DNA of 64,000 nt, from the NCBI GenBank assembly GCA_045656005.1, contig JAZOQG010000032.1, positions 1 to 64,000 on the forward strand, written 5' to 3'. The stretch comes from JAZNQN01 sp045656005 (GTDB taxonomy: Bacteria; Bacillota; Clostridia; UMGS1883; UMGS1540). Numbering within the stretch: the stretch's first letter is position 1; each line of letters starts with the position of its first letter. The position numbers and the translations under genes were made by a program. A model generated the notes under the pieces. It was given only the letters and a program-made list of their open reading frames with translations. It was not told the DNA's origin and searched no databases. Positions 1 through 10,300 of the stretch are shown in pieces.

Positions 1-1178
1 CAACTCACGAAGAAGAAATCCGTGAGCTTTTGGAAAAAGAAAAAGTAACCTTTTATATAGGATTTGACCCTACTGCTGATTCTCTTCACATAGGTCACTT
101 TTTGCAGATGGTTGTTATGCGTCACATGCAAAACGCAGGCCACCGTCCCATTGCACTGGTAGGCGGCGGTACTGCCATGGTCGGAGACCCTTCGGGCAGA
201 ACAGACATGCGTAAAATGATGACAGTAGATACTATTAACTACAACTGCGAAAGATTTAAAAAACAGCTTTCCTGCATTGTTGATTTTTCAGACGGAAAGG
301 CAATAATGGTAAATAATGCAGACTGGCTCCGCAATTTAAATTACATTGAATTTTTGAGAGATATCGGTTCATGCTTCTCCGTAAACGAAATGCTTCGTGC
401 AAAATGTTTCCAGACAAGACTTGAAAAAGGTCTTTCATTCCTTGAATTTAACTATATGCTTATGCAAAGTTATGATTTTCTTTGCCTTTCAAAAGAATAT
501 GACTGTAAGATAGAGCTTGGCGGTGACGACCAGTGGAGCAATATCTTAGGCGGTATTGACCTTGTAAGAAGAAAAGAAAACAAGCAGGTTTATGGTATGA
601 CATTTACCCTTCTTACAAACAGTGAGGGACAGAAGATGGGCAAAACTGCAAAAGGAGCTCTCTGGCTTGACAGTGAAAAGGTTTCTCCGTTTGAATTTTA
701 TCAGTATTGGAGAAATGTTGGCGATGCTGATGTTTGCCGCTTTATGAAACTTGTTACATTTGTTCCCATGGAAGAAATCAGAGAGTATGAAAAGCTTGAA
801 GGTCAGGCACTTAACGCAGTTAAAGAACGTCTCGCTTATGAAGTTACAAAACTTGTTCACGGTGAGGAAGAGGCTAAAAAAGCACAAGATGCAGCAAGAG
901 CGGTTTTCTCGGGCGGTGGCATTTCTGATGATATGCCAACTGCTGAAATCGAAAAAAGCGCAGTAGAGGCAGGAATTTCTGCAGTTGATTTAGTTGTTGC
1001 AGTTGGATTTTTACCTTCCAAATCCGAGGCTAAGAGACTCATAAAGCAGGGCGGTCTCACAATAAACGACAAGAAAATTGCATCTTTTGATGAAATGATT
1101 TCCATGGAAGACTTCGGCGATGAAGGTCTTGTGGCAAAAAGAGGCAAGAAAGCATATCTTAAAATTACACTTAAATAG
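1..1178 (+). CDS. tyrS: Tyrosyl-tRNA synthetase, 5'-truncated by the window edge
   Basis: Charges tRNA-Tyr with tyrosine in the cytoplasm. The reading frame is open back to base 3 and already encodes conserved enzyme sequence before the TTG at position 30, so that TTG is not the start; the true start lies upstream of the window. Class I synthetase signatures are visible: HIGH in DSLHIGHF near the N-terminus, a KMSKS-type loop as KMGKT around residue 205, and a C-terminal S4 RNA-binding domain (LPSKSEAKRLIKQGG). The stop is 9 bp before the lnt start, so the two are probably co-transcribed. The family assignment is secure. Confidence 0.97.
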   Translation, partial: THEEEIRELLEKEKVTFYIGFDPTADSLHIGHFLQMVVMRHMQNAGHRPIALVGGGTAMVGDPSGRTDMRKMMTVDTINYNCERFKKQLSCIVDFSDGKAIMVNNADWLRNLNYIEFLRDIGSCFSVNEMLRAKCFQTRLEKGLSFLEFNYMLMQSYDFLCLSKEYDCKIELGGDDQWSNILGGIDLVRRKENKQVYGMTFTLLTNSEGQKMGKTAKGALWLDSEKVSPFEFYQYWRNVGDADVCRFMKLVTFVPMEEIREYEKLEGQALNAVKERLAYEVTKLVHGEEEAKKAQDAARAVFSGGGISDDMPTAEIEKSAVEAGISAVDLVVAVGFLPSKSEAKRLIKQGGLTINDKKIASFDEMISMEDFGDEGLVAKRGKKAYLKITLK

Positions 1179-1187
1179 GAATTTTTT

Positions 1188-2687
1188 ATGAAATTTAACG
1201 CAAAACTTTTATTGTGTTTAATATCTTCTATACTGACGGCACTACCTTTTTTAGTGCCGTCTTTTGGATTTTTGGCATATTTTTCGCTCATGCCTTTTTT
1301 GTATGTGCTTTTTTATAAATGCACGTCTCCAAAAGAGGCGGCAGGATATGGTTTTTTATTTGGGACTGTGTGGTATCTTCTGGTACTTACATGGATTTTT
1401 TATCTTTATCCGCTTCAGAATGTCTGCAAAAGTCCTATAATATGCGTAGTTTTGCTTACCTTTGTATGGATTTTGATAAGCATAGTTATGGGCGGAGAGG
1501 TTGCACTTTTCTCCTATATATTTAAAAGATGGTTTTCACATGGGAAATTAAAAGCATTATCAGTAGCGGCAGTATGGGTTTTAATGGAATACATTCAGCA
1601 GTTTGGCGACTTTGGTTTTACATGGTGCCGCATATCTCTCACACAGTATATGTACACACCCGTAATACAAAGTGCATCACTATTTGGCAGTCTTTTTCTA
1701 TCTTTTATAATTGTACTTATTAATGCTCTTTTAACGATATCCATTAAAAACAAAAAAATATCCTATGTGTTTTTAGGGATTATATGTTTTTCGGGAAATA
1801 TCATATTAGGTGCTATGGCACCTGATTTTAAGCCTTACAAAGAAATTTCTGCGTCTTTGGTATGGGAGGATGTAAACCCTGATGACAAGAGAGCGGAAAA
1901 TAGCACAAAAGGAACTTTTGAAAAGCTGATGAATGAAAGCCGTAAGCAGGAAAGCGAAATCATAATATGGAGCGAAACGGCGGTGCCTGTCGTTTTATCC
2001 GAAAACAGTAAATATTCTCGTCAGTACCAAAAACTTTGCCGAGAAAAGGACTTTACGCTTTTTGCAGGCGGTTTTTTGAGAGAAGGAGAGAATCTTCATT
2101 CATCAGTTTTATGCATAAACGAGAGCGGTGAGCGGATTGGGAAAATACACAAAAGGAAATTGGTGCCTTTTGGGGAATATGTTCCTTTCAGGAATTTAAT
2201 TAAAATTTTTGTGCCGTCAATAGAGGAAATTAGTCCAAGAGAAGAAGAAATTGTTCCTTTTGATAAAGAATGTGTAATAGATACTAAACTCGGAAAAATA
2301 GGTGGAATTATATGTTATGATTCCTGCTTTCCGCACATTTCAAGAGAGTGCGCAAGGGAAGGGGCAGAGATTATTACTCTTTCCACAAATGATGCCTGGT
2401 TTTATGGTTCTCATGCGGCAAAAAACCATCTTTCACAAAGCATTTTCAGAGCGGTTGAAAACGGAAGGTATATTCTTCGCTGTGCAAACCTTGGTGAAAG
2501 CGCAATAATTGATAATAAAGGAAGAATAGTTAAAAGGGAAGATGACGGACAATTATCATTAAGCGGAAGCGGGGGACTTATAAAGGAAAAAACACTATAC
2601 ACTAAAATTGGTGACAGTTTTATAATATTATTAATTATTTTAATAATATTTGCAAAAAAAGGCTATGACAAAAAGGTTTTGTCATAG
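1188..2687 (+). CDS. lnt: Apolipoprotein N-acyltransferase-like membrane protein
   Basis: Lnt adds a third acyl chain to the N-terminal cysteine of lipoproteins at the outer face of the cytoplasmic membrane. The 499-residue protein has several N-terminal membrane helices (first ~200 residues), a carbon-nitrogen hydrolase domain and a final C-terminal helix, the normal Lnt architecture. The nitrilase-type triad is readable: Glu in IIIWSETAVP, Lys in KRKLVPFGEYVP and Cys in GIICYDSCFP. The residue after CY is Asp, where E. coli Lnt has Glu. The ATG at 1188 starts just after tyrS. Its stop codon lies inside a hairpin that serves as terminator for the opposite strand. True Lnt is not universal in Firmicutes, so the enzymatic role is inferred from motifs. 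Confidence 0.85.
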   Translation: MKFNAKLLLCLISSILTALPFLVPSFGFLAYFSLMPFLYVLFYKCTSPKEAAGYGFLFGTVWYLLVLTWIFYLYPLQNVCKSPIICVVLLTFVWILISIVMGGEVALFSYIFKRWFSHGKLKALSVAAVWVLMEYIQQFGDFGFTWCRISLTQYMYTPVIQSASLFGSLFLSFIIVLINALLTISIKNKKISYVFLGIICFSGNIILGAMAPDFKPYKEISASLVWEDVNPDDKRAENSTKGTFEKLMNESRKQESEIIIWSETAVPVVLSENSKYSRQYQKLCREKDFTLFAGGFLREGENLHSSVLCINESGERIGKIHKRKLVPFGEYVPFRNLIKIFVPSIEEISPREEEIVPFDKECVIDTKLGKIGGIICYDSCFPHISRECAREGAEIITLSTNDAWFYGSHAAKNHLSQSIFRAVENGRYILRCANLGESAIIDNKGRIVKREDDGQLSLSGSGGLIKEKTLYTKIGDSFIILLIILIIFAKKGYDKKVLS

Positions 2688-2689
2688 CC
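2651..2689 (-). terminator. Rho-independent terminator for the 6S RNA / ruvX-side transcripts
   Basis: On the minus strand a perfect 9-bp stem (GGCTATGAC / GTCATAGCC, 11-nt loop) is followed directly by seven T residues. The plus strand has no T tract after the stem, so it mainly stops leftward transcripts. It overlaps the last codons and stop of lnt. Confidence 0.88.
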
Positions 2690-2699
2690 CTATTAGTTT

Positions 2700-2900
2700 A
2701 ATATATCCCCGCTTCTGCCGATAGACGGCTATAATTTTAACCTGACGTATCAGGTGGGTAACCATCAAGACAAGTTTTTGGGTTTCCCTCAGACCGACAA
2801 TGCGGGGGGCATACACACGATTTGTCTGCTGTTTGGTTTCCCTTACATTTTAGTATCGGCTAAAATTTTGTCACCGTCGCCCGAACAAAGCAGGGGAAAA
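2700..2900 (-). ncRNA. ssrS: Probable 6S RNA
   Basis: 6S RNA mimics an open promoter and binds the housekeeping RNA polymerase holoenzyme. The ~200-base gap between DUF1292 and the terminator has no plausible ORF. On the minus strand its ends pair over a long distance: CCCC-TGCTT with AAGCGGGG, GACGG with CCGTC, and AAAATTTTAGCC with GGTTAAAATT. The 3' half has a short hairpin CCTGA-TACG-TCAGG just before the closing stem, which fits the 3' central-bubble hairpin of 6S RNAs. A strong terminator follows about 20 bases later. No covariance-model search was possible; the call rests on size, the rod-like pairing and position. Confidence 0.72.
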
Positions 2901-2904
2901 ACAC

Positions 2905-3189
2905 CTATTCTTCAAATTCAAATTCTTCGTCCATGTGCTCTTTGAAAATTTCAAATACTGCCTGCAAAGTAGCGTCATCCTCTACGGGTTCTAAAATATC
3001 CTCTTCTTCATTTGCGTGAACGATTCTCATAATCAAAACTGTGCTTTCTTCGTCACTTTCGTCTGCATCAGCATCAAGACCTGCCGCGTATTCCGCACCC
3101 TTATATTCGATTATATCCAGAATTTCAAAATGAAGTTCCTTTCCTTCGTCATCGATAAGTACAACTATATTTTCTCTTTCTTCGCTCAT
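2905..3189 (-). CDS. DUF1292 family small acidic protein
   Basis: A 94-residue, strongly acidic protein of the DUF1292 (YrzB-like) family, function unknown. It opens with a stretch reading IVVLIDDEGKELHFEILDII and has an acidic middle and C-terminus, typical of the family in length and layout. It follows ruvX on the same strand, the usual Firmicutes order (yrrK-yrzB). The ATG at 3189 has a purine-rich AAGGTTG site upstream. The probable 6S RNA begins directly after its stop, so the RNA is either co-transcribed or has a promoter inside this gene. Confidence 0.85.
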   Translation of the reverse strand: MSEERENIVVLIDDEGKELHFEILDIIEYKGAEYAAGLDADADESDEESTVLIMRIVHANEEEDILEPVEDDATLQAVFEIFKEHMDEEFEFEE

Positions 3190-3214
3190 TTTAATTCAAC
3201 CTTTCAAAAAAATT

Positions 3215-3622
3215 TTAAATACTGTCAAGATAACCTTGCAAAATAAATACTGCTGCAATTTTATCTAAGATACCTTTTCTTTTCTTTCCGCTTACATTGC
3301 TTTCAGCAAGAGTTTTGTGTGCTGCAGCGGTTGTAAGGCGTTCGTCCCAGAAAATTATGGGAACTGATACATGCTTTTTAAGTTCCTCTACAAAAAGCAT
3401 TGTTTTTTCACCGCGCTCTCCAATGGTGCCATTCATATTCTTAGGCATACCGATAACAATTTTTTCGGCAGAGTATTCCTTACAATAATCGCAAACCGCC
3501 TCAATCTGCCGTTGGAAATTCTTTTCAGCAATAAGCCCTGCACTTTGGGCGGTAAATCCCAAAAGGTCGCTCACTGCAACACCTATTCTGCTGTCACCGT
3601 AATCAAGTCCCAAAATTCTCAC
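3215..3622 (-). CDS. ruvX: YqgF/RuvX family nuclease (pre-16S rRNA processing)
   Basis: A 135-residue RNase H-fold protein of the YqgF/YrrK family, linked to 5' maturation of 16S rRNA and formerly annotated as a putative Holliday junction resolvase. The first strand carries the conserved Asp motif MRILGLDYGDSRIGVAVSD. A central GMPKNMNGTIGERG loop and the late FWDERLTT motif (Asp and Glu) complete the acidic site. It is full length for the family. It lies 25 bases upstream of DUF1292 and downstream of the UPF0182 gene on the same strand. Confidence 0.95.
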   Translation of the reverse strand: MRILGLDYGDSRIGVAVSDLLGFTAQSAGLIAEKNFQRQIEAVCDYCKEYSAEKIVIGMPKNMNGTIGERGEKTMLFVEELKKHVSVPIIFWDERLTTAAAHKTLAESNVSGKKRKGILDKIAAVFILQGYLDSI

Positions 3623-3689
3623 GAAAAAACTCCTAAATTTTTATCATACGTATATTATACATTAAAAAGACAAACTTATCAAGAGGAAT

Positions 3690-6371
3690 TTAGTTTTTTT
3701 CTTCTGTTCCTGATTTAATATCATGTATTATTTCTCCAAGCTCGTCGAGTGCCTGACCGAAAGATTCAAAATTTCCATCTTTAGAAAAGGTTTCGATTTC
3801 ACCATATTTTAAAACTGCATCATTTATAAGTTCTTCAATGCTTTTTTCGGCAGTTTCCCCTTGTGATACCGTTGGGCTTTTTGCACCAAACAAAACTTCG
3901 AGCGAGGCTTTTAAAGTCGGCTCCATTGCCACTTTGTCGCCGAATGCTGCAACAATTCTCTTAATTTCGGGAAGTGCCGCAGAGTTTTTGGCGGTTATAT
4001 AAACCGGTTCAACGTACAGAAGAGAATTTTTAACTGGGATTACAAGTAAATTTCCTTTTATCACCTTTGAACCGCCCTGATTCCAAAGGGAAATCTCCTT
4101 TGAAATATTGGGGTCATTATCAATTTTATTTTCAATGTGAAGAGTTCCATAAATGGTTTTTCCCTTTGGAAATGTGTAAGCAGTAAGATTTCCATACGTT
4201 TCAAAATTACTGCTTGCCGCAAGCCATGCCACAAGGTTTTCTTTTCCCTGGGGAGTGTATGGCTGCATGAGCACCAAATCATCACCTTTTCCTAAATCCA
4301 TTAAGTTATAGTAAGGCACAACGTCACATGTTTCTTCCTGCGCATATTTCTCTTTGGCTGATGTCCACACATCGGAGCCGCTATAAAGTGCTTCCGGCTC
4401 TGAAACGTGATAGGTTTTAAAAACTTCCGACTGGAGATTAAACATATATTCAGGATAACGGCACTGCGCATAAACGCTTTGAGGCATCGGGTCAAAGCTG
4501 AAAAGGGAAGGGTACATTCTGCTATACACACGGATTATGGGGTCTTCCATATCTGTTATATAAAAAGTAACAGTTCCGTCATAAGCATCAACCACCGCTT
4601 TTCCGCTGTTTCTTATATAGTTTATGCCACTAAATGTCTGCGAATATGGATAAAGATTTGTAGTGGTGTATATATCTATAACCCAGTTTAATGTGCCGTC
4701 TTCGTTTATAACTATATAAGGGTCATTGTCAAAGTTTAAAAATGGTGCCGCTTTTTTTACTCTGTCCAAAACGTTGCGGTTTATAAGAAGTTTACTGCCG
4801 TTTGTAATGTAGCTTGACATAAGAAGCATCGGGTCAAGTTTTTTTGCAGAGAAAATAATTCTGTTTAAAAAGTTTAAAGGTATACCTGCTTTCCCCGTAT
4901 AAGAATATTCAATCGTTTTGTCACCCTCAATATAATCAAGCTCATTATATTTTGTGCCGACAAGGACATAGTCATTCGTTTTTTCACCGAAATAAATACG
5001 AGGTTGTGTAATTTGGGGTGCCCCGCTTTCAGAAAACGGTGGAATATCCTTTATAATATAATTTGGCTGACCTTCCTCTGTTGCAGAGTTTGTGGGGTTC
5101 GCGGCAATTCCATAGCCGTGAGTGTAGCGGAGTTTTTTATTAATATAACTTTTTGATGACTGAGAAAGTCTGTCCTCGTCAAATTCTCTTACAGAAATCA
5201 TAAGCGGAGTTTTTTTGCCGTTTATGTTAAGTGGGATTATATCAGTATCTGTAAAAGTGTAAAAACTTCGAAGGCTTTGCAAAGAGTTTGTTGCAACTAA
5301 AGTCTGGTTTATATCGGTTATTCGTATGTTATCAATTGTTTTTGCATTTTCTGAAAGGTCTGAAAGCGTTAAATTATCGTTTGCATCAAATTCACGCAGA
5401 GTAACATTTTCGAGATTAAAAGCCTTTTTTGTGGCATTTAAATTGTGGTTTATATAGTAGCTCTGCATGGATACTTCATATGGCTTTACAAGCCAAAGCT
5501 GTGTAACTGTTGCAACTAAAAATGCAGCAATCCAGAATGCAGGAACTATGGAAAGAGTAATTGCAGTACCTTTCATTTTCCCTTGTTTTAAAAGAATAAA
5601 ACTTATTGCAATAACTAAAATAAGTACAAATGGTGCAATGCGGTAGTAGTTTTGCCACACCATAACCTCTGTAAAGCCTGCCCCCGATAAATTGCCAAAT
5701 TCTCCAAAAAGAATACTTTCGGCAGTAAATTTAAAGGATGCGGCAAGGCTTATAAAATATATTGTAATATTCGTAAGCAAATGGTTTAATATGTTTTTTT
5801 CTTTAAAAAGCTCCTTGTACATTAAAAAGTCGGTTTTTAAGTAGCTTATGGAATAGATAATAAATGAATAGATTATCTGAAATAGGAGTACAATCTGTAT
5901 CGCCTCGCATGTTTCCGAAAGGAACGGGCGCTGAAAAACATAGTATCCTATATCCTGACCGATAATGGGGTCTACCGTACCGAAGGGTAGGGAACTATAG
6001 TATTGCAAATAAAGAGGATAAATTTTAAATGTCACCAAAACAGCAAGCAGGAGGGAAAAGATTCCCGCAATCACAAAGGGTGATTTTGTGCTGTGCATAA
6101 TGCTCGGTGTGCCCCAAACCCTTATAAGATTTTTTCTTATAATAAAAAGGTTTATTGCGAATACAAAAAATAAAATTGCAAAGGAAATAACACCGGTCGT
6201 TAAAGCGGTGGAAAAATTTTTAAGATATATGTCGAGGTATCCAATTTCTCTTATTTCCAAAATCTCAGCAAAAAAAGTAGTGCCGAGCATAAATAGAAAT
6301 GTTAAAACTATGAGCCATATTGCAGTATGAAAAATTACCTTTGCACCTTTACTTTTAAAAATTATAATCAA
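3690..6371 (-). CDS. UPF0182 family large membrane protein
   Basis: An 893-residue protein of the UPF0182 (COG1615) family, molecular function unknown. The first ~300 residues contain about seven hydrophobic helices. The rest is a large hydrophilic, presumably extracellular domain with the family's long conserved region (for example HGYGIAANPTNSA and LNFLNRIIFSAKK). The C-terminal ~70 residues are charged. Length matches the family. The apparent TTG start directly abuts an AGGAG site, which is too close for normal initiation, so the exact N-terminus is uncertain by a few codons. It follows ftsY by 3 bases and is likely translated from the same message. Confidence 0.9.
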   Translation of the reverse strand: MIIIFKSKGAKVIFHTAIWLIVLTFLFMLGTTFFAEILEIREIGYLDIYLKNFSTALTTGVISFAILFFVFAINLFIIRKNLIRVWGTPSIMHSTKSPFVIAGIFSLLLAVLVTFKIYPLYLQYYSSLPFGTVDPIIGQDIGYYVFQRPFLSETCEAIQIVLLFQIIYSFIIYSISYLKTDFLMYKELFKEKNILNHLLTNITIYFISLAASFKFTAESILFGEFGNLSGAGFTEVMVWQNYYRIAPFVLILVIAISFILLKQGKMKGTAITLSIVPAFWIAAFLVATVTQLWLVKPYEVSMQSYYINHNLNATKKAFNLENVTLREFDANDNLTLSDLSENAKTIDNIRITDINQTLVATNSLQSLRSFYTFTDTDIIPLNINGKKTPLMISVREFDEDRLSQSSKSYINKKLRYTHGYGIAANPTNSATEEGQPNYIIKDIPPFSESGAPQITQPRIYFGEKTNDYVLVGTKYNELDYIEGDKTIEYSYTGKAGIPLNFLNRIIFSAKKLDPMLLMSSYITNGSKLLINRNVLDRVKKAAPFLNFDNDPYIVINEDGTLNWVIDIYTTTNLYPYSQTFSGINYIRNSGKAVVDAYDGTVTFYITDMEDPIIRVYSRMYPSLFSFDPMPQSVYAQCRYPEYMFNLQSEVFKTYHVSEPEALYSGSDVWTSAKEKYAQEETCDVVPYYNLMDLGKGDDLVLMQPYTPQGKENLVAWLAASSNFETYGNLTAYTFPKGKTIYGTLHIENKIDNDPNISKEISLWNQGGSKVIKGNLLVIPVKNSLLYVEPVYITAKNSAALPEIKRIVAAFGDKVAMEPTLKASLEVLFGAKSPTVSQGETAEKSIEELINDAVLKYGEIETFSKDGNFESFGQALDELGEIIHDIKSGTEEKN

Positions 6372-6374
6372 CTC

Positions 6375-7295
6375 CTATTCAAAAATAGCCTTTGCAAAAT
6401 CAGAAGGTGAGAATGGCTGAAGGTCATAGGCTTCTTCACCTACACCAATGAATTTCACGGGTACATCAAGTGATGTAACTATGGAAATTACAATTCCGCC
6501 CTTTGCAGTTCCGTCAAGTTTTGTAAGAATAATGCCTGTAATATCAGCAGTTTCTGAAAACATTTTTGCCTGAGCGACGGCATTTTGTCCTGTTGAAGAA
6601 TCGAGCACAAGAAGGCTTTCCTTCGAGCTTTCTGGAAGCTCTCTTTCAATAACTCTGTACATTTTTGAAAGCTCATCCATAAGATTTTTCTTGTTATGAA
6701 GTCTTCCTGCGGTGTCACATATCAAAACATCTGCCATTCGTTTTTTGGCGGCTGTGCATGCGTCAAAAATAACGGATGAAGGGTCTGCGCCTTCTGCACC
6801 CTTTATAATATCAACTCCTGCACGCTCTGCCCATATGTCAAGCTGATTTATTGCGGCTGCGCGGAAAGTGTCTGCGGCACAAAGCATTACCTTTAAACCA
6901 TCTGCCTTAAGTTTTGCCGCAAGTTTGCCGATAGATGTTGTTTTTCCCACACCGTTTACACCTATAACAAAAATTACTGCAGGCTTACCTGATAAATCAA
7001 GCGAAGGTGTGCTTACAGAAAGTTTTTCTGCAATTATGTTATAAAGTGCCTCCCTTACACCTTCACCATCTGTAATTCTGTTACTTTTTACATAGTCGCG
7101 AAGCTCGTCTGTAATGTCCATTGAAAGCTGTGCGCCCAAATCTGCTTCTATAAGAGCTTCTAAAAGCTCCTCAAATAAATCCTCGTCAACTCTTACAAAA
7201 GCCTTGAAAACCGAATCAACACTTTCGCTTATGGCCTCACGTGTTTTGCTAAGACCCTGACGAAGTCTTTGAAATAAACCCTTTTTTTCTTCCAT
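6375..7295 (-). CDS. ftsY: Signal recognition particle receptor FtsY
   Basis: SRP receptor GTPase that docks ribosome-nascent chain complexes at the membrane. The 306-residue protein has the short N domain of Gram-positive FtsY (no long acidic A domain) followed by the G domain. The P-loop reads GVNGVGKTTSIGKLA, with DTAGR and TKLDGTAKGG further on. Start ATG at 7295. It lies 14 bases after smc on the same strand, the conserved smc-ftsY pair. Confidence 0.98.
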   Translation of the reverse strand: MEEKKGLFQRLRQGLSKTREAISESVDSVFKAFVRVDEDLFEELLEALIEADLGAQLSMDITDELRDYVKSNRITDGEGVREALYNIIAEKLSVSTPSLDLSGKPAVIFVIGVNGVGKTTSIGKLAAKLKADGLKVMLCAADTFRAAAINQLDIWAERAGVDIIKGAEGADPSSVIFDACTAAKKRMADVLICDTAGRLHNKKNLMDELSKMYRVIERELPESSKESLLVLDSSTGQNAVAQAKMFSETADITGIILTKLDGTAKGGIVISIVTSLDVPVKFIGVGEEAYDLQPFSPSDFAKAIFE

Positions 7296-7309
7296 TATGA
7301 TATTCCTTT

Positions 7310-10300
7310 CTATTGTTCCACCTCAACCTCATCGGGGCGCATTGCAAGAAGTTTTGAAATACCCTTTTCCTGCATTGTTACACCGTAGAGTATGTCTGCC
7401 GCTTCCATAGTGCCTCGGCGGTGGGTTACAACTATAAACTGTGTTGTGTTTGAGAAATTCTTAATATAATTACAAAAACGCTGAATGTTATTGTCATCAA
7501 GTGCCGCCTCAATCTCATCGAGAATGCAAAAGGGAGTGGGACGGACTTTTAAAATTGCAAAAAGTATTGCAATAGCACAAAGAGCCATTTCACCACCTGA
7601 TAAAAGGCTTAATCTCTGAAGTTTTTTACCCGGTGGGCGAACACTTATCTCAATTCCTGTTTCTGCGATATTTGAAGGGTCTGTAAGGCTCAGCGCCGCA
7701 GTACCGCCGCCAAAAAGTGCACGGAAAATATTTGCAAAATGCTGATTTATGTTTTCAAATTCCGTGATAAAACGGCTGTTCATGTTTTTAACAGTATCAC
7801 TGATAAGAGTTGTAAGCTCTTTTTTTGATAAGGTAAGGTCATCAATCTGTTTTGACAAAAATTCGTATCTTTCCGAAACTTCTTTGTATTCCTCTACTGC
7901 ATCAATATTAACATTTCCGAGTGCACGGATTTTTGCCTTGAGAGATGATGCTACTCTTTGAGCTTCGTCAAAGTTTTCAATTTTTGTGTACCTTTTTTGT
8001 GCCTCTGAAAAACTTATATTATATTCGCTCCAGAGCTTTCCAACTGCATCATCAAGTGCATTTTCTGCATGATTTATACTATCCTCAAGCCTTGCAGTTG
8101 TAATTTTTAAGTTGTTAAGTTTGTCATTTTGAACTTTAATCTGTTCTTTTAAGGCAGAAATCCTTTTGTCGCTTTCAGATTTTGAGGAAACAATTTCGTC
8201 TATTTCTTTTTGCAGATTTAAAGCCGCAGTTTCCGTCTCGCCATAGTTTTCCTCTTTGGCTTTGATTGCAAGCTCACATTCTGAAATTCTGCGTTTCATG
8301 TCTTCTATATTTATATTGAGAAGTTTTATTCGCTCTTCGCCTTTCTCGTGCTCGTTTAAAATATTTTCATTTTTTATGTTGCAAAGCTCTATGGCGGAGT
8401 TTTGAGCGGTTATCTTAACTCTTATATCTGTAATTTTGCCCCCAAGATTTTCTCTTTTCTTAATATTGTCACCGATTTGTCTGCGGATAATTTCTGCATT
8501 TTTTCTTATTAAGTCAAGATTTTCGCTTTCAAGAGAAATGGAAGACAAAAGATTCTTCCTTTGCTCGGAGCTGTTTTTGCCTGCCTCTTTTATAAGCTCT
8601 AGTTCCGTGGAAAGTTTTGAAAGCTCGCTTTCTTCACGGCGCAAAATATGAGTTTGCAGTTCTCTCTGGCTGATAAGTTTTAAAATTTCTTCACCTGTTT
8701 TGCGCAAGGTTTCACTCAAAGCGTCAAGCTCTTTTAAAGATGCGCGCACATCTTCCATAAAATCATCAATATTGTCATCAGTTTTGTCCATTTGCTTTTC
8801 TATGTCACGGCACAAAACGGAAAGGCTTGAAATTTCGCTTTCTCTTCCCAAAAGACCTGAATTTTTCGGCGCGCTCCCGCCTGAAATTGAGCCTCCCGGG
8901 TGAAGCACTTCACCGCCCAAGGTTACAATTTTAATCTTGTAACCAAATTTCCTTGCGGCTTTTAGAGCACTTTCAACCGTATCGAATAAAGCTGTCTGAC
9001 CGAGAAGACTCTCGGTGATTTCCCTGTATCTTTCATCACACTCTATTTTGTCACAAACAAGTCCTAAATACCCATCTGTGCCTTCAATTTCTTTTTCGAA
9101 ATTCCCTCTTTTTCCTTTCACGGAGGAAAGGGGCAAGAATGTAACTCTTCCGTGGTTTCCTGACTTTAAGAAATTAATTGCCGCTTTGGCATCTTCGTCA
9201 CTCGAAATTACAATATTCTGAACTGCGTTTCCGAGTGCAACTTCAACGGCAGTAAAATATTTTTCTTCAGTTTTAATCAGCTTTGAATAGATGCCGTGGA
9301 CATTAAAGCGAGAGGAAATGTCGCCCTTTAAAAGCATTTTAACACCATGTGCAAATCCGTCAAGATTTTTTTCCATGTCCGTTAAAATGTTAAGACGTGA
9401 CATTTTTTTGTTATATTCATCGCTTAAACTGTTGTAATCCTCTTTTAAATCAGAAATCTTTTCCTTTTTCTGGTCTATGGCATTTTGCATATCTTTTGAT
9501 TTTTGCAAAATACTCTCCTGATATTCTTTTTTCTCTTTAATTTCTTTTTCTGTTTCGGAAAGTTTTAAAAGTGCCTCATGCTTGCTTTTTTCAGCATTAT
9601 TTACTGCATCTGTTACAGACTGGAGACGCTCGTCATAGTTTTGCTCAAGTGCATCAAGAGTTGAAATTTTTCCTTCAAGAAGGTCAATTTCACGTTGCTT
9701 GTTATTCTCCTCCGTCATTTTAAGCTGAAGGGATGAATTGATTTCGTCAATTTCTGTCGAAATTGATGAAATCTTATCATTTATTTTATCAATTTCAGCC
9801 ATAAGTTCATTTTTGGCCGTGATATATTTCTCGATTTCTTCTGATATAGCATCTTTTTTAGCTTTTTCACCCGAAAACTGATTTAAAATTAGGCCAATTT
9901 CATTTTCTGTTTCATTTATTCTTGAATTAAAATCAGAAATGTTGTTTTTCAAAAGTGAAATTTCACCCGTAAGCTCCGTTTGGGAAATGCGGGTTCTATG
10001 TAATGCTTCACGCAGATTTGAAAGGGAAAGTTCAATTTCCTGAGTATCTGAATAAAACTGCTCTTCTTTTTTCTGAAGCTCTTCAAAGAGCGAGTTATCC
10101 TCTTGAAGATTTTTTATATGTTCCGAAAGGCGTGTGCGTTTATCGTCAAGACTTTTTGTAAGCGATGTGATTTTTTCGACATATAAATTAATATCAAGTT
10201 CTGAAAGCTCATCACGAAGTTTTAAATATTCCTCGGCTTTTTCAGATTGCCTTTTTAAAGGGGAGAGCCTTGATTTAAGTTCCTCTGTAATATCCAAAAC

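Noticed and set aside
857..1291. Long minus-strand open frame across the tyrS/lnt junction.
   Set aside because: It is a shadow of two conserved genes and shows low-complexity Ser/Ala-rich translation.
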